DNA from: Pseudomonas sp. sp1636
Lineage (GTDB): Bacteria; Pseudomonadota; Gammaproteobacteria; Pseudomonadales; Pseudomonadaceae
Assembly (NCBI RefSeq): GCF_030376615.1
Contig: NZ_JARRAB010000015.1
Location: 1 to 64,000 of the forward strand
Direction: 5' to 3'
DNA length: 64,000 nucleotides
Shown: positions 18,041 through 29,452 of the stretch, piece by piece
How the letters are laid out: each line of letters opens with the position of its first letter
Numbering within the stretch: position 1 is the stretch's first letter
Position numbers and translations under genes: made by a program
Notes under the pieces: generated by a model
What the model saw: the letters and a program-made list of their open reading frames with translations, nothing else
What the model was told of the DNA's origin: nothing
Databases searched by the model: none

Positions 18041-19192
18041 TTACAACGGGTAATGCGCCAGTTCGCGGGCGATCAACAGGCGCTGGATTTCGCTGGAACC
18101 CTCGTAGATCTGGGTGATACGCGCATCGCGGTAGTAGCGCTCCACCGGGAAATCCTCCAGGTAGCCATAGCCGCCGTGGATCTGCAGAGCCTTGGAACAC
18201 ACCCGCTCGGCCATCTCCGAGGCGAACAGCTTGGCCTGCGAGGCCTCCGACAGGCAGGGCAGGCCGGCGCTCTTCAGGCGGGCGGCGTGGTGGATCAGCA
18301 GGCGCGCGGCGTTGAGCTGGGTGTGCATGTCGGCGAGCAGGTTGGCCACGCTCTGGTGCTCGGCGATTGGCTTGCCGAACTGGATGCGTTCGCGGGCATA
18401 GCCCAGGGCCGCCTCGAAGGCCGCGCGGGCGATGCCCAGGGCCTGGGCGGCGATGCCGATACGGCCGCCCTCAAGGTTGGACAGGGCGATGGCCAGACCC
18501 TTGCCGCGCTCGCCGAGCAGGTTGGCGGCGGGGATGCGGCAGTCGGCCAGGGTCACCGCGCAGGTGTCGGAGGCCTTGATGCCCAGCTTGTGTTCGCTGC
18601 GCTCGACCAGGAAACCCGGGGTTTTGGTCGGCACCAGGAAGGCCGACAGCCCCTTCTTGCCCAGTGCCGGGTCGGTCACGGCGAAGACGATGGCCAGCTC
18701 GGCACGTTTGCCGTTGCTGACGAACTGCTTGGCGCCGTTGAGCACCCACTCATCGCCGTCGAGCACGGCCTGGGTGCGCAGGTTGTGCGCCTCGGAGCCG
18801 GCCTGGGGTTCGGTCAGGCAGAAACAACCGATGGCCTGGCCGCTGGCCAGCCGCGGCAGCCAGCTGCGTTTCTGCGCCTCGCTGCCGTACCTGAGCAGCG
18901 GCCCGCAGCCGACCGAGTTGTGAATGCTCATCAGGGCGCCGAGGGCACCGTCGCCGGCGGAGATTTCCTCCACGGCCAGGGCGTAGGCGAGGTAGTCGGT
19001 GTAGCTGCCGCCCCAGTCCTCGGGCACCACCATGCCGAGCAGACCCAGCTCGCCCATCTGCGCCACCACGGCGTCGTCGAGCCAGCCGGCCTTCTCCCAG
19101 GCCTGGGCATGCGGCGCCACCTCGCTGCGGGCGAAGTCGCGGGCCAGGTCGCGGATCATGCGTTGTTCTTCGGTCAATTGGCTGTCGTGCAT
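18041..19192 (-). CDS. Acyl-CoA dehydrogenase, probable isobutyryl-CoA dehydrogenase
   Basis: This 383-residue FAD enzyme introduces the 2,3 double bond into a short acyl-CoA. It has [38 protein letters not shown], and the catalytic glutamate in the C-terminal [12 protein letters not shown], the usual position for short-chain members and different from LiuA. Its place after mmsB and the 3-hydroxyisobutyryl-CoA hydrolase points to isobutyryl-CoA in valine breakdown. It lies 32 nt after the hydrolase gene. Specificity cannot be proven without assay. Confidence 0.85.
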   Translation of the reverse strand: MHDSQLTEEQRMIRDLARDFARSEVAPHAQAWEKAGWLDDAVVAQMGELGLLGMVVPEDWGGSYTDYLAYALAVEEISAGDGALGALMSIHNSVGCGPLLRYGSEAQKRSWLPRLASGQAIGCFCLTEPQAGSEAHNLRTQAVLDGDEWVLNGAKQFVSNGKRAELAIVFAVTDPALGKKGLSAFLVPTKTPGFLVERSEHKLGIKASDTCAVTLADCRIPAANLLGERGKGLAIALSNLEGGRIGIAAQALGIARAAFEAALGYARERIQFGKPIAEHQSVANLLADMHTQLNAARLLIHHAARLKSAGLPCLSEASQAKLFASEMAERVCSKALQIHGGYGYLEDFPVERYYRDARITQIYEGSSEIQRLLIARELAHYPL

Positions 19193-19224
19193 TACAGCGG
19201 TCTCCTCGGTTCTGGCCGCGTGCT

Positions 19225-20313
19225 TCAGGCGTGGCGCAGGGGGTTACTGGCGGCGCAGCGAAAGCCGCTGAAGAAGGCCTGCACCCGCTGCGGATCCAGT
19301 TCGGCCAGGGTCGGCGGGTTCCAGCGCGGGGCCTTGTCCTTGTCGATGATCAGCGCGCGGATGCCTTCGATCAGGTCGCCGCGTTCGAACCATTGGTAGT
19401 CCAGGTGCAGCTCCTGGGCGAAGCAGTCGGCCAGCGGCAGATTACGGCCGCGCTGCAGCAGCTCCAGGGTCACCGCCATGGCCAGCGGCGAGCGGCTGTC
19501 CAGCACCCGCACGCAGTTCTGCGCCCAGGCCAGCAGCTCGGGGCGGTTCTCGCTGAGCAGGGCGGCGCGGATCGCCGCCAGGTCGGGCAGGGCGAAGTAA
19601 TCGTCGATGGCCTGGCGCAGAACCTTGAGCTCGCTAGAGGGCAGCTCGCCGTAGGCCATGGCCTCGAGCAGTTGCTGCAAACATTGCAGCGGCGAGCCCG
19701 ACCAGCTCAGGCTGTCCAGCGCCTGGTCGAACTCGACCAGCCGTTCGCTGGCCAGGCAATGGTCGGCCAGCCCGGCGTAGAGCGCGTCGGCGGCGCCGAC
19801 CTGGAGGCCGGTGAGGCCCAGGTAGAAGCCCAGTTGGCCGGGCAGGCGGGGCAGGAAGTAGCTGCCGCCGACATCCGGGAAGAAGCCGATGCCGACTTCC
19901 GGCATGCCCAGCTTGGCCCGCTCGCTGACCACCCGTAGCGAGGCCGCCTGGGCCAGGCCCATGCCGCCGCCGAGGACGAAGCCGTCGAGCAGCGCCAGCA
20001 CCGGCTTGGGGTAGCCGTGCAGGTACTGGTCGAGGGCGTACTCCTCCTCGAGAAACAGTTCGTGCTGGTTGCCGCCGCTGGTGTAGCTGTCGTACAGCAT
20101 GCGGATGTCGCCGCCGGCGCAGAAGGCCTTCTCGCCGTTGCCGCGCAGCACCACGGCGAGCACCTCGGGATCCTGCTCCCAGGCATGCAGGTGCTGCAGG
20201 AGCAGGCGCACCATGGGCAGGGTCAGGGTGTTCAGGCCGCTCGGACGGTTGAGGCACAGGTGGCCGATGCGGTTGCGCACGCTGGCCAGCACCGGGGCTT
20301 CGGCGCCGCTCAT
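19225..20313 (-). CDS. 3-hydroxyisobutyryl-CoA hydrolase (crotonase fold)
   Basis: This enzyme frees 3-hydroxyisobutyrate from its CoA ester in valine catabolism. The 362-residue length is that of hydrolase-type crotonases and longer than simple hydratases. Motifs include [38 protein letters not shown] and [21 protein letters not shown]. Its start overlaps the mmsB stop (ATGA), so the two are translationally coupled. Confidence 0.92.
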   Translation of the reverse strand: MSGAEAPVLASVRNRIGHLCLNRPSGLNTLTLPMVRLLLQHLHAWEQDPEVLAVVLRGNGEKAFCAGGDIRMLYDSYTSGGNQHELFLEEEYALDQYLHGYPKPVLALLDGFVLGGGMGLAQAASLRVVSERAKLGMPEVGIGFFPDVGGSYFLPRLPGQLGFYLGLTGLQVGAADALYAGLADHCLASERLVEFDQALDSLSWSGSPLQCLQQLLEAMAYGELPSSELKVLRQAIDDYFALPDLAAIRAALLSENRPELLAWAQNCVRVLDSRSPLAMAVTLELLQRGRNLPLADCFAQELHLDYQWFERGDLIEGIRALIIDKDKAPRWNPPTLAELDPQRVQAFFSGFRCAASNPLRHA

Positions 20314-21206
20314 GCCTGGGCTTCCTGGCGGTACAGCTTGATGATGGCGGAGAAGTCCAGGCCGCCGTTACCCTGCAGACTGAAGCTCTGGTACAGCTGC
20401 TGGGCGGCGGCGCCGAGCAGTACCGGCTGGCGCGCGTGCTTGGCCGCTTCGGTGGCCAGGCCGAGATCCTTGAGCATCAGGTCGCTGCCGAAACCGCCGC
20501 TGTAGCCGCGCGCGGCCGGGGCGTTGTCCAGCACGCCGGGGAACGGGTTGTTGATCTCCGAGCTCCAGCAACGGCCGCTGGAGGTGTTGATGATGCCGGC
20601 CAGGACTTTGGCGTCCATGCCCAGCGCCACGCCGAGGGCCATGGCTTCGGCGACGCCGACCATGGAGATACCCAGCAGCATGTTGTTGGCGATCTTGGCC
20701 ACCTGGCCGTTGCCCGCCGCGCCACAGTGGACGATGTTCTTGCCCATGGCGGCGAGGATCGGTTGGGCGCGGTCGAAGTCGGCGACATCGCCGCCGACCA
20801 TGAAGGTCAGGGTGCCCGCTGCGGCGCCGCCGGTGCCGCCGGAGACCGGCGCATCGAGCATGGGATTGCCCTGGGCGGCTGCCTGGGCGGCCACTTCGCG
20901 GGCGCTGAGCGGGTCGATGGTGGAGCTGTCGATCAGCACCACGCCCGGAGCGACTTGCGCCAGCAGGCCGTCCTGGCCGAGGTAGACCTGCTTCACCTGG
21001 GCCGCCGCCGGCAGCATGCTGACGATGGCCGCGACCGGCGCCTGGGCCACCGCGGCAGGCGATGCGGCACTCGTGGCGCCGGCCTCTACCAGGGCGGCGA
21101 CAGCCTGGGCGCTGGGGTCGAAGACGGTGACGCTGTGGCCGGCCTTGAGCAGGTTGCGGGCCATGGGGCCGCCCATGTTGCCGAGACCGAGAAATCCGAT
21201 ATGCAT
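20310..21206 (-). CDS. mmsB: 3-hydroxyisobutyrate dehydrogenase
   Basis: This NAD-dependent enzyme oxidises 3-hydroxyisobutyrate to methylmalonate semialdehyde. The 298-residue product begins MHIGFLGLGNMGGPMARNLL, a Rossmann fold with GLGNMG, followed by DAPVSGGTGGAAAGTLTFMV and the catalytic lysine segment KIANNMLLG. The start at 21206 fits this N-terminus; an in-frame ATG at 21491 overlaps the preceding hydratase gene. It sits between an enoyl-CoA hydratase (25 nt upstream) and the hydrolase (4-nt overlap). Confidence 0.93.
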   Translation of the reverse strand: MHIGFLGLGNMGGPMARNLLKAGHSVTVFDPSAQAVAALVEAGATSAASPAAVAQAPVAAIVSMLPAAAQVKQVYLGQDGLLAQVAPGVVLIDSSTIDPLSAREVAAQAAAQGNPMLDAPVSGGTGGAAAGTLTFMVGGDVADFDRAQPILAAMGKNIVHCGAAGNGQVAKIANNMLLGISMVGVAEAMALGVALGMDAKVLAGIINTSSGRCWSSEINNPFPGVLDNAPAARGYSGGFGSDLMLKDLGLATEAAKHARQPVLLGAAAQQLYQSFSLQGNGGLDFSAIIKLYRQEAQA

Positions 21207-21231
21207 GGTGAATACCTCTGTAATGGGGGGC

Positions 21232-22005
21232 TCAGCGGTGCTGAAACTGCGGTTGGCGTTTTTCCACGAAGGCGCGCATGCCTTCCTTCTGGTCGTGACT
21301 GGCGAACAGCGAATGGAACAGCCGGCGTTCGAAACGCACGCCCTCGGCCAGGCCCAGTTCGAAGGCCCGGTTGACGCATTCCTTGACCAGCATGCTGGCC
21401 GGCAGCGACTTGGCGGCGATGCCACGGGCCGCCGCCAGGGTCTGTTCGAGCAGCTCGGCGGCGGGGAATACCCGCGCCACCAAGCCGGCACGCTCGGCTT
21501 CCTCGGCGCCGAGCTGGCGGCCGGTCAGGCACAGCTCCATGGCCTTGGCCTTGCCCAGGGCGTGGGTCAGGCGCTGGGTGCCGCCGATGCCGGGGATCAC
21601 TCCCAGGCTCAGCTCCGGCAGGCCGAAGCGGGCGGTGTCGGCGGCGTAGATGAAGTCGCACATCAGCGCCAGCTCGCAACCGCCGCCCAGGGCGTAGCCG
21701 GCCACCGCGGCGATCAGCGGCTTGCGCCGGTTGCCGATGCGGTCGGCGGCGGCGAAGAAGTCGTCGAGGTAGATCTGCGGGTAGCCCTTGTCGACCATCT
21801 CCTTGATGTCGGCGCCGGCGGCGAACGCCTTGGCCGAGCCGGTGATGACCATACAGCCGACTTCCGGGTCGGTTTCCAGGCGGTCGAGCACCTGGTTGAG
21901 TTCGCCGATCAGCTGGCTGTTCAGGGCGTTGAGCGCTTGCGGTCGGTTGAGGGTGATCAGGCCGACGCGTTCGCGCACCTCGACCAGCAGGGTTTGATAG
22001 TCCAT
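21232..22005 (-). CDS. Enoyl-CoA hydratase
   Basis: This 257-residue crotonase hydrates a 2-enoyl-CoA, probably methacrylyl-CoA in the valine arm. The motifs are complete: [35 protein letters not shown] and [20 protein letters not shown] with two acidic catalytic residues. It may also supply the hydratase step for tiglyl-CoA, because the isoleucine arm has no hydratase of its own in this window. The start at 22005 ([10 protein letters not shown]) is preferred over the long upstream frame, which overlaps mmsA. Confidence 0.92.
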   Translation of the reverse strand: MDYQTLLVEVRERVGLITLNRPQALNALNSQLIGELNQVLDRLETDPEVGCMVITGSAKAFAAGADIKEMVDKGYPQIYLDDFFAAADRIGNRRKPLIAAVAGYALGGGCELALMCDFIYAADTARFGLPELSLGVIPGIGGTQRLTHALGKAKAMELCLTGRQLGAEEAERAGLVARVFPAAELLEQTLAAARGIAAKSLPASMLVKECVNRAFELGLAEGVRFERRLFHSLFASHDQKEGMRAFVEKRQPQFQHR

Positions 22006-22049
22006 GGCGATGTCTCCTGAGAGGCCGGCGCCAGGCCGGCCCGGCAGCC

Positions 22050-23558
22050 TTACTTGAGGGTGATGGTGGTGTTGACCGCGGCGCTGCTGTCGTCCTCGTC
22101 GAACCAGCGCTGGGTGACCGTCTTGGTCTGGGTGTAGAAGGTCACCACCTGTTTGCCGTAGGGGCCCAGGTCGCCGAGCTTGGAACCGCGCGAACCGGAG
22201 AAGGAGAACAGCGGCACCGGCACCGGAATCGGCACGTTGATGCCGACCTGGCCGACGTCGATCTCTTCCTGGAAGTGGCGGGCGGCGGCGCCGGAGCGGG
22301 TGAACAGGGCGGTGCCGTTGCCGTTCGGGTTGGCGTTGATCAGCTCGATCGCCTCGTTGAGGTTGGCGGCGTGCATGATGCAGAGCACCGGGCCGAAGAT
22401 TTCCTCCTGGTAAACGCTCATCTGTGCGGTGACCCCGGAGAAGATCGTTGGGCCGACGAAGTTGCCGTCCTGGTAGCCCGGCACGCTCGGGTTGCGCCCA
22501 TCCAGTTCGAGGGTGGCGCCTTCGGCGATGCCGCTGGCGATCAGGCCGTTGACACGCTCCAGCGCGGCGCAGGAGATCACCGGGCCGATGTCGGTGCCTG
22601 GCTCGGTGCCGGCGTTGACCTTGAGGGTTTTGCTTCGTTCGATCAGATCCGGCAGCCAGCTTTGCGCCTCGCCCACCAGGATCACCACCGGCAGGGCCAT
22701 GCAGCGTTGGCCGGCGGCGCCGAAGGAGGCGCCCAGCAGGTTGTTCAGGGTCTGCTGCTTGTTGGCATCCGGCAGGACGATGGCGTGGTTTTTCGCGCCC
22801 ATCATGCACTGCGCGCGCTTGCCGTTGGCGGTGGCGCGGTTGTAGACATGGGTGCCGACCTTGGTCGAACCGACGAAGGACACCGCCTTGATGTCCGGGT
22901 GGTCACAGATCAGATTGACCGCCTCGACGCCGCCGTGGATGACGTTGAGCACGCCCTTGGGTACGCCGGCTTCGAGGGCCAGCTCGGCCAGGCGCATGGT
23001 CACCAGCGGATCCTGCTCGGACGGCTTGAGGACGAAGGTGTTGCCGGTGGCGATGGCCATGGGGAACATCCACAGCGGGATCATCGCCGGGAAGTTGAAC
23101 GGGGTGATCCCGGCGCATACGCCCAGCGGTTGCAGCAGGGTGTAGGTGTCGACCCCGCCGGCGACGTTGTTGGCCAGCTCGCCCATCTGCAGGCTGCCGA
23201 TATTGGCGGCGTGCTCGACCACTTCCAGGCCGCGGAACACGTCGCCCTCGGCGTCCGGCAGGGTCTTGCCCTGTTCGGCGGTGAGCAGCGCCGCCAGTTC
23301 TTTCATGTTCTCGCGGATCAGTTGCTGGTACTTGAGGAAGATCCGCGCGCGGGCGCCGATCGGGGTCTTGCGCCAGGTCTTGAAGGCTTCGGCGGCGCTG
23401 GCCACGGCGGCGTGCATTTCCTCGGCAGTGGCGAAGGGCACGCGCGCCAGGACTTCCTGGGTGGCCGGGTTGACCACGTCGCGCCATTGTTGGGTCTTGG
23501 ATTCGACGAATTCGCCGTTGATCAATAGCTTGACGCTGGGAACTGTGGAAGAGGTCAT
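22050..23558 (-). CDS. mmsA: Methylmalonate-semialdehyde dehydrogenase (CoA-acylating)
   Basis: This enzyme converts methylmalonate semialdehyde to propionyl-CoA with NAD and CoA. The 502-residue aldehyde dehydrogenase has [16 protein letters not shown], the glycine-rich [15 protein letters not shown], and the catalytic-cysteine segment [33 protein letters not shown] near the C-terminus is typical of MmsA. It is the second gene of the valine-arm operon, 92 nt after the acyl-CoA ligase. Confidence 0.95.
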   Translation of the reverse strand: MTSSTVPSVKLLINGEFVESKTQQWRDVVNPATQEVLARVPFATAEEMHAAVASAAEAFKTWRKTPIGARARIFLKYQQLIRENMKELAALLTAEQGKTLPDAEGDVFRGLEVVEHAANIGSLQMGELANNVAGGVDTYTLLQPLGVCAGITPFNFPAMIPLWMFPMAIATGNTFVLKPSEQDPLVTMRLAELALEAGVPKGVLNVIHGGVEAVNLICDHPDIKAVSFVGSTKVGTHVYNRATANGKRAQCMMGAKNHAIVLPDANKQQTLNNLLGASFGAAGQRCMALPVVILVGEAQSWLPDLIERSKTLKVNAGTEPGTDIGPVISCAALERVNGLIASGIAEGATLELDGRNPSVPGYQDGNFVGPTIFSGVTAQMSVYQEEIFGPVLCIMHAANLNEAIELINANPNGNGTALFTRSGAAARHFQEEIDVGQVGINVPIPVPVPLFSFSGSRGSKLGDLGPYGKQVVTFYTQTKTVTQRWFDEDDSSAAVNTTITLK

Positions 23559-23650
23559 TTTCGGATCCTGTCTGCGGTCGTAGGTCGAGTACGCCTCCTC
23601 GGCGCCTTGGGCCGAGGGGCGGGGGGTAGGGGTGGGCGTAGCGGCCCGGT

Positions 23651-25354
23651 TCAGCCCTTCAGTTGCGGGAAGTCTTCTTCGAAATATTCCTGGGCGCCGC
23701 GCGCCTCGCCCTGGCGGCGCTGCGCCTCCATCTGTCGCAGTTCCACCCGGCGGATCTTGCCGGAGATGGTCTTGGGCAACTCAAGGACGAACTCGATGCG
23801 CCGCACCCGCTTGTAGGGCGCCAGGTGCTCGCGGGCGAAGGTGAAGATCTGTTCGGCCAGCGCCGCATTGCCGGTCTGGTCGTGGGCCAGGATCAGGAAC
23901 GCCTTGGGCACCGCCAGGCGCAGCGGGTCGGGGCTGGGCACCACGGCCACTTCCATCACCGCCGGGTGCTCGATCAGCGCGCTCTCCAGTTCGAAGGGGC
24001 TGATGCGGTAGTCGGAGGCCTTGAACACGTCGTCGGCGCGGCCGACGAAAGTGATATAGCCGTCGGCGTCGATGGCCGCGGTGTCGCCGGTGCGGTAGTA
24101 ACCGTCACGCATCGCCTCGGCGGTTTTCTCCGGGCTGTCTTCGTAGCCGAGCATCAGGCCCAGCGGATGGGGCGTCAGGGGCAGGGCGACTTCGCCTTCG
24201 CTGGCGGGCGCGCCGTCCGGGTCGAGCATGCACACGCTGTAGCCGGGCAACGGACGGCCCATGGAACCGGGCTTGAGCGGCTGGCCGGGGGTGTTGCCGA
24301 CCAGCGCGGTGGTTTCCGACTGGCCGAAGCCGTCGCGCAGGGGCAGCCCCCAGGCTTGCTGGATTTGCTCGATGATCTCCGGGTTGAGCGGTTCGCCGGC
24401 ACCGACCAGCTCGCGCAGACGCAGGCGCTCGCGGCAGCCGGCCAGGTCTTCCTGGATCAGCATGCGCCAGACCGTCGGCGGCGCACACAGGCTGGTGATG
24501 CCGTGACTTTCCAGCACCTTGAGCAGGGCCGGGGCGCTGAAACGTGCGACGTTATGGATGAACACGCAGGCGCCAGCGTTCCAGGGGGCGAAGAAGCAGC
24601 TCCAGGCATGCTTGGCCCAGCCCGGCGAGGAGATGTTCAGGTGGACATCGCCCGGCTGCAGGCCGATCCAGTACAGGGTCGACAGGTGGCCGACCGGGTA
24701 GCTCTGGTGGCTGTGCAGCACCATCTTCGGCTTGCTGGTGGTGCCGGAGGTGAAATACAGCAGCAGCGGGTCGCTGGCCTTGGTGATGCCATCGACCTGG
24801 AAGTGGACGGGGTAATGGCTCGCGGCATCATGCTCGACCCAGCCGCTGACGGCCTCGCCGACGCAGATGCGCGTGCAGCCCGGGGCCTGGTCGGCGAATT
24901 TGGCGGTATGCTCGCTGCCGACCACCAGGTGACGCACGCCGCCGCGCTCGATGCGGTCGCGCAGATCATCGCTGGTGAGCAGGGCGGTGGCCGGGATCAC
25001 CACGGCGCCGAGCTTGAAGGCCGCCAGCATGGTTTCCCACAGGGCGATGTGGTTGCCGAGCATCAACAGGATGCGCTCACCACGGCGCACGCCCCGCTCA
25101 CGCAGGTGGTTGGCCACCCGATTGGAGCGTTCGGCCAGCTCGGCGAAGCTGTAACGCCGCTCGCTGCCGTCTTCCTCGACTATCCACAGCGCCGGTGCCT
25201 GGTTGCCGGCGGCCATGGCGTCGAAGTAGTCCAGCGCCCAGTTGAAGCTGTCGAGTTGCGGCCAGCGGAAATCGCGCACGGCGGTGGCGTAGTCGCTGCG
25301 GTTGGCCAGCAGGAAGTCGCGGGCGGCGAGGAAGGGTTGGCAATTGCTGTTCAT
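23651..25354 (-). CDS. Acyl-CoA ligase of the valine arm (ACSM-like)
   Basis: This AMP-forming ligase probably makes a short branched acyl-CoA, isobutyryl-CoA being the best guess from its operon. The 567-residue protein has [77 protein letters not shown] and [15 protein letters not shown], where the last holds the catalytic lysine. It heads the operon with mmsA-ech-mmsB-hydrolase-dehydrogenase and is divergent from a LysR gene. Length and motif style match medium/short-chain (ACSM-type) synthetases. Confidence 0.87.
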   Translation of the reverse strand: MNSNCQPFLAARDFLLANRSDYATAVRDFRWPQLDSFNWALDYFDAMAAGNQAPALWIVEEDGSERRYSFAELAERSNRVANHLRERGVRRGERILLMLGNHIALWETMLAAFKLGAVVIPATALLTSDDLRDRIERGGVRHLVVGSEHTAKFADQAPGCTRICVGEAVSGWVEHDAASHYPVHFQVDGITKASDPLLLYFTSGTTSKPKMVLHSHQSYPVGHLSTLYWIGLQPGDVHLNISSPGWAKHAWSCFFAPWNAGACVFIHNVARFSAPALLKVLESHGITSLCAPPTVWRMLIQEDLAGCRERLRLRELVGAGEPLNPEIIEQIQQAWGLPLRDGFGQSETTALVGNTPGQPLKPGSMGRPLPGYSVCMLDPDGAPASEGEVALPLTPHPLGLMLGYEDSPEKTAEAMRDGYYRTGDTAAIDADGYITFVGRADDVFKASDYRISPFELESALIEHPAVMEVAVVPSPDPLRLAVPKAFLILAHDQTGNAALAEQIFTFAREHLAPYKRVRRIEFVLELPKTISGKIRRVELRQMEAQRRQGEARGAQEYFEEDFPQLKG

Positions 25355-25615
25355 GGTTTCGGCCCTGTCTTGTTGTTGTCGGGACTGGCCTGATACCCAG
25401 CTCGATCAGGCTTATGGGCCGAGTATAGGTAGGCGTTTGCGCAGTAAGAAGGTGTAAATAAGCCGAACAGATATGCAAAAAACTTATAGCTGATCGAGTG
25501 TACGGGCGGGCATAGAGCTGTTCGGCATTCCGCGGGGGCGGGCTGGTCAAGAAGTGGCGCGCGGGGTATATGTGTGCACATTTCCGATATGCCTACCTGA
25601 AAAAGCTGAGCCCAT

Positions 25616-26581
25616 ATGCAAAAAAATACGGCTGGCGACAAACTCAACTGGGATGATCTGCGTTTCTTTCTCGCCGTGGCGCGTACCCGCACGGCGAGTG
25701 CCGCCGCCCGCCGCCTGGAAGTGGACTACACCACGGTGTCGCGGCGCATCCGTGCCCTGGAGCTGAGCCTGGGGGCGCTGTTGTTCGAGAAATCGCGCTC
25801 GGCCGGCTTTGTCCTGACCGTCGAGGGCCAGCGCCTGCTGGGCCATGCGGAAACCCTGGAGAGCACCCTGCAGGCCGCTTGCGAGCAGGTGTCCGGTTCC
25901 AGCATGGAGCTCTCCGGGCATCTGCGCATCGGCTGCACCGAAGCATTCGGCTGCTATTTCGTCACCGCGCAGATGAGCCATTTTCTCGAGGCTTATCCGC
26001 AAATTTCGCTCGATGTGCTGCCGGTGCCGCACTTCGTCAGCCTGTCGCGGCGCGAGGCGGATATCGCCATCACCCTGGAGCGCCCGGAGCGCGGCCCCTA
26101 TGTCTGCTCCAAACTCTGCGATTACCGCTTGCGCCTGTATGCCACGGCGGATTATCTGGCGGGCCATGCGCCGATCCACAGTCGCGAGGATCTCAACGGC
26201 CACTCGTTCATCGGCTATGTTGATGATCTGGCGTTCAGTCCCAAGCTGCTCTACCTCAACGATCTGATTCCCGGTGCCTCAAGCCAATTACGCAGCACCA
26301 GTGTGATCGCGCACTATCATGCGGCTCTGGAGGGCCGCGCAATGGCTATCCTGCCGTGCTTTATCGCCGGCCCCGACCCGCGGCTGAACGAGATCCTGCC
26401 CGAGGAGATCGAGGTCACCCGCCAGTTCTGGATGTACTACAGCGAAGACCTGCGCAGACTCAAACGCATCACCCTGGTGGCCGAGTACCTGCGTGCCTGT
26501 GCCGAACTCAATCGGCCCTTGCTCCTCGGTGAGTCCACGGAAATGGCCTACCCGGCTCCCGGCTTGTCGAGCGGGAAATGA
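25616..26581 (+). CDS. LysR-family regulator, divergent from the valine arm
   Basis: The 321-residue product has an N-terminal LysR helix-turn-helix (WDDLRFFLAVARTRTASAAA, then RRLEVDYTTVSRRIRALE) and a C-terminal effector domain. LysR genes commonly control the divergent operon, here the ligase-mmsA set, through the 261-bp gap 25355-25615. That gap is AT-rich near 25430-25500 and holds a small palindrome TGTGCACA at 25573-25580. Target and inducer are inferred only from position. Confidence 0.85.
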   Translation: MQKNTAGDKLNWDDLRFFLAVARTRTASAAARRLEVDYTTVSRRIRALELSLGALLFEKSRSAGFVLTVEGQRLLGHAETLESTLQAACEQVSGSSMELSGHLRIGCTEAFGCYFVTAQMSHFLEAYPQISLDVLPVPHFVSLSRREADIAITLERPERGPYVCSKLCDYRLRLYATADYLAGHAPIHSREDLNGHSFIGYVDDLAFSPKLLYLNDLIPGASSQLRSTSVIAHYHAALEGRAMAILPCFIAGPDPRLNEILPEEIEVTRQFWMYYSEDLRRLKRITLVAEYLRACAELNRPLLLGESTEMAYPAPGLSSGK

Positions 26582-26635
26582 TCCAGGTGGCGATTGCCAG
26601 GCGACTGAGGCTATGCAAATGAACGGAGCCCCGGC

Positions 26636-27670
26636 ATGACCGCTCGCAGCGTCGACAAAGGCACCATCTCGGTCAGGCTGGTCGGCGAAGCCCTGCGCGA
26701 ATGGCGTGCCCAGGGCCGGGATGCCAGCGCGCTGCTGAGCCAGGCCGAGATCGCTCCCGAGCTGCTGGACAAGCCCTATGCGCGGGTTTCCGCGCAGGCT
26801 TATGCACGGCTGTGGTTGCTGTTGGCCAAGGCCATGGACGACGAGTTCTTCGGCATGAACGCGCGGCGGATGAAGTCCGGCAGCTACGCCTTCATGGCCC
26901 GTTCGGCGCTGAAAGAGCCAAGCCTGGGCGCGGCGCTGGACAACGCCTTGGCCTTTCTCAGCCTGGTGTTCGACGACCTGACACTGCGTCTGGAGCACCA
27001 GGCCGGGCTGGCGGCCATCGTTATCGACGAGCCGCCGGGACAGGCCTGCCGGGCCTTTGGCTGCTTTACCCTGTGGATCATCGTGCACGGCCTGGCTTGC
27101 TGGCTGCTGGGGCGGCGTATCCCGATCCTGGCGGTGGAGCTGCGTTGCCCGCAGCCGGACTACCTGGAAGATTACCGGGTGATGTTCAGCGCCAACCTGC
27201 GTTTCGCCCGCCCGCACAGTCGCCTGCTGTTCAATGCCGATTGCCTGGCGCAGCCGCTGCGCCGCAGCGAGCGCGAGCTCAAGCGTTTCCTCGCCGGGGC
27301 GCCGGCCAATATCCTGGTTCGGTATCGCGATCCGCAGAGCCATGCCGCCCGCATCAAGGCCTACCTGCGCAACCTCAAGGCCGAGCGCTGGCCGGACTTC
27401 GAGGCGCTGTCCGGGCACTTCTACATGGCGCCCTCGACCCTACGGCGCAAGTTGGCGCTGGAAGGCCAGTCCTACCAGGGGCTCAAGGATCAGGTGCGCC
27501 GCGACCTGGCCATCGCTCGCCTGGACAGCGACGCGGGTAATTTCACCGAGCTGGCCTTCGAGCTGGGGTTTGCCGACAGCAGCGCCTTCTACAAGGCGTT
27601 CAAGAAGTGGACCGGAACCACGCCGGGACAATATCGCGCGCTGATGCACCCCGAGTTACAGCCTGATTAG
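26636..27670 (+). CDS. AraC-family regulator ahead of the isoleucine arm
   Basis: This 344-residue regulator has an N-terminal arabinose-binding-like (OruR-type) sensor domain and a C-terminal AraC DNA-binding domain (FYMAPSTLRRKLALEGQSYQ, FTELAFELGFADSSAFYKAF and KKWTGTTPGQYR). It lies 54 nt after the LysR gene and 113 nt before the ligase of the isoleucine arm on the same strand, so it is the likely regulator of that operon. The effector is unknown. Confidence 0.87.
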   Translation: MTARSVDKGTISVRLVGEALREWRAQGRDASALLSQAEIAPELLDKPYARVSAQAYARLWLLLAKAMDDEFFGMNARRMKSGSYAFMARSALKEPSLGAALDNALAFLSLVFDDLTLRLEHQAGLAAIVIDEPPGQACRAFGCFTLWIIVHGLACWLLGRRIPILAVELRCPQPDYLEDYRVMFSANLRFARPHSRLLFNADCLAQPLRRSERELKRFLAGAPANILVRYRDPQSHAARIKAYLRNLKAERWPDFEALSGHFYMAPSTLRRKLALEGQSYQGLKDQVRRDLAIARLDSDAGNFTELAFELGFADSSAFYKAFKKWTGTTPGQYRALMHPELQPD

Positions 27671-27783
27671 GCGCGATTGTCCAAATTGCTCAGCCAGATT
27701 GACCCGCCTCGACATTGCCGCGACGCACCTGCACCGCGACTATCGTGGTTACTCCAGACAACAACAAACCGGGAGTCTTCCTG

Positions 27784-29436
27784 ATGCGCGATTACCTCAA
27801 CGCTGCCCGCGAGTTCGACTATCCGAGTGCCGCCGCCACGACTCTGGCGGGTTCGCTCGATGCGCTCAACGCCTGCGTCGAATGCTGTGACCGGCACGCC
27901 TTACCCGGGCGCATCGCCCTGTTCTGGGAAGGTCGCGACGGCAGCAGCGCCAGCTACACCTTCGCTGAGCTGCAACAGCAGTCGGCGCGTTTCGCCAATT
28001 TCCTCCAGGCCCAGGGCGTGCGGGCGGGCGATTGCGTGGCGGGGCTGTTGCCGCGCAATGTCGAGTTGCTGATCACCGTCCTCGGCACCTGGCGCCTGGG
28101 TGCGGTGTACCAACCGCTGTTCACCGCCTTCGGCCCCAAGGCCATCGAGCACCGGGTGCAGAGTTCCGGCGCCAGGCTGGTGGTCACCGATGCGGCCAAT
28201 CGGGCCAAGCTGGACGAGGTCGCGGACGCGCCGCTGATCGTCACGGTCGCTGGCGCCAAGGGCCAGGGCATCCAGCGCGGCGACTTCAGTTTCTGGGCCG
28301 AGCTGGAGCGTCATTCGGCCGAGTTCGAGCCGGTGCTGCGCTCGGCCGAAGACCCCTTCCTGATGATGTTCACCTCCGGCACCACCGGCCCGGCCAAGCC
28401 GCTGGCGGTGCCGCTCAAGGCGATCCTGGCGTTCGTCGGTTATATGCGCGAGGCGGTGGATCTGCGCCCCGAGGATGCGTTCTGGAACCTGGCCGATCCC
28501 GGTTGGGCCTATGGCCTTTACTACGCGGTGACCGGCCCCTTGGCCATGGGCCATCCGACCACCTTCTACGAAGGGCCGTTCACGGTGGAGAGCACCTGCC
28601 GGATCATCCGCCAATACGGCATCACTAATTTGGCCGGCTCGCCGACTGCCTACCGCCTGCTGCTGGCCGCCAGGGAGCAGGTCGAACCGCTGCTCAAGGG
28701 GCGCCTGCGTGCGGTCAGCAGCGCCGGTGAACCACTGACCCCGGAGGTGATTCGCTGGTTCGCGGGCGGCCTCGACGTGACCATTCACGATCACTACGGC
28801 CAGACCGAACTGGGCATGGTGCTGTGCAACCACCATGCGCTGGCCCATCCGGTGCGCCTCGGCGCCGCCGGTTTCGCCGTCCCCGGCCATCGCGTGGTGG
28901 TGCTCGATGAACAGCAGCGCGAGCTGCCGCCAGGCCAGCCGGGCATTCTCGCGCTCGACCGGTCGCGCTCGCCGTTGTTCTGGTTTCCCGGCTACCTGGG
29001 CATGGCAACCCGCGCCTTCGTCGGCGACTATTACCTAAGCGGCGATACCGTCGAGCTGAACGAGGACGGCAGCATCAGCTTCGTCGGCCGCAGCGACGAC
29101 GTGATCACCACTTCCGGCTACCGGGTCGGCCCCTTCGACGTGGAGAGCGCGCTGATCGAGCATCCGGCGGTGATCGAGGCGGCGGTGATCGGCAAGCCCG
29201 ATCCGGAACGCACCGAACTGGTCAAGGCCTTCGTCGTGCTGCAGCCGCAGTTCCGCGCCGCCCCCGCCCTGGCCGAAGAGCTGCAGCAATACGTGCGCAA
29301 GCGCCTCTCCGCGCACGCCTATCCGCGCGAGGTCGAGTTCGTCAGCGAGCTGCCGAAGACCCCGAGCGGCAAGATCCAGCGCTTTCTCCTGCGCAACCAA
29401 GAGATCGCCAAGGCCCAAACGGCCGCGAGCCACTGA
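27784..29436 (+). CDS. Acyl-CoA ligase of the isoleucine arm (ACSM-like)
   Basis: This AMP-forming ligase of 550 residues has [77 protein letters not shown] and [15 protein letters not shown]. The start at 27784 follows a GGGAG site; an upstream ATG at 27715 would add residues with no family match. It heads a set with a short-chain dehydrogenase, thiolase and acyl-CoA dehydrogenase, which resembles a Pseudomonas putida isoleucine-type cluster as I recall it. 2-methylbutyrate is the inferred substrate. Confidence 0.87.
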   Translation: MRDYLNAAREFDYPSAAATTLAGSLDALNACVECCDRHALPGRIALFWEGRDGSSASYTFAELQQQSARFANFLQAQGVRAGDCVAGLLPRNVELLITVLGTWRLGAVYQPLFTAFGPKAIEHRVQSSGARLVVTDAANRAKLDEVADAPLIVTVAGAKGQGIQRGDFSFWAELERHSAEFEPVLRSAEDPFLMMFTSGTTGPAKPLAVPLKAILAFVGYMREAVDLRPEDAFWNLADPGWAYGLYYAVTGPLAMGHPTTFYEGPFTVESTCRIIRQYGITNLAGSPTAYRLLLAAREQVEPLLKGRLRAVSSAGEPLTPEVIRWFAGGLDVTIHDHYGQTELGMVLCNHHALAHPVRLGAAGFAVPGHRVVVLDEQQRELPPGQPGILALDRSRSPLFWFPGYLGMATRAFVGDYYLSGDTVELNEDGSISFVGRSDDVITTSGYRVGPFDVESALIEHPAVIEAAVIGKPDPERTELVKAFVVLQPQFRAAPALAEELQQYVRKRLSAHAYPREVEFVSELPKTPSGKIQRFLLRNQEIAKAQTAASH

Positions 29437-29452
29437 ACAAGGAATTGCAAGC

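Noticed and set aside
23663-25393. 576-codon plus-strand ORF
   Set aside because: It is antisense to the valine-arm acyl-CoA ligase, whose motifs are complete; a high-GC shadow.
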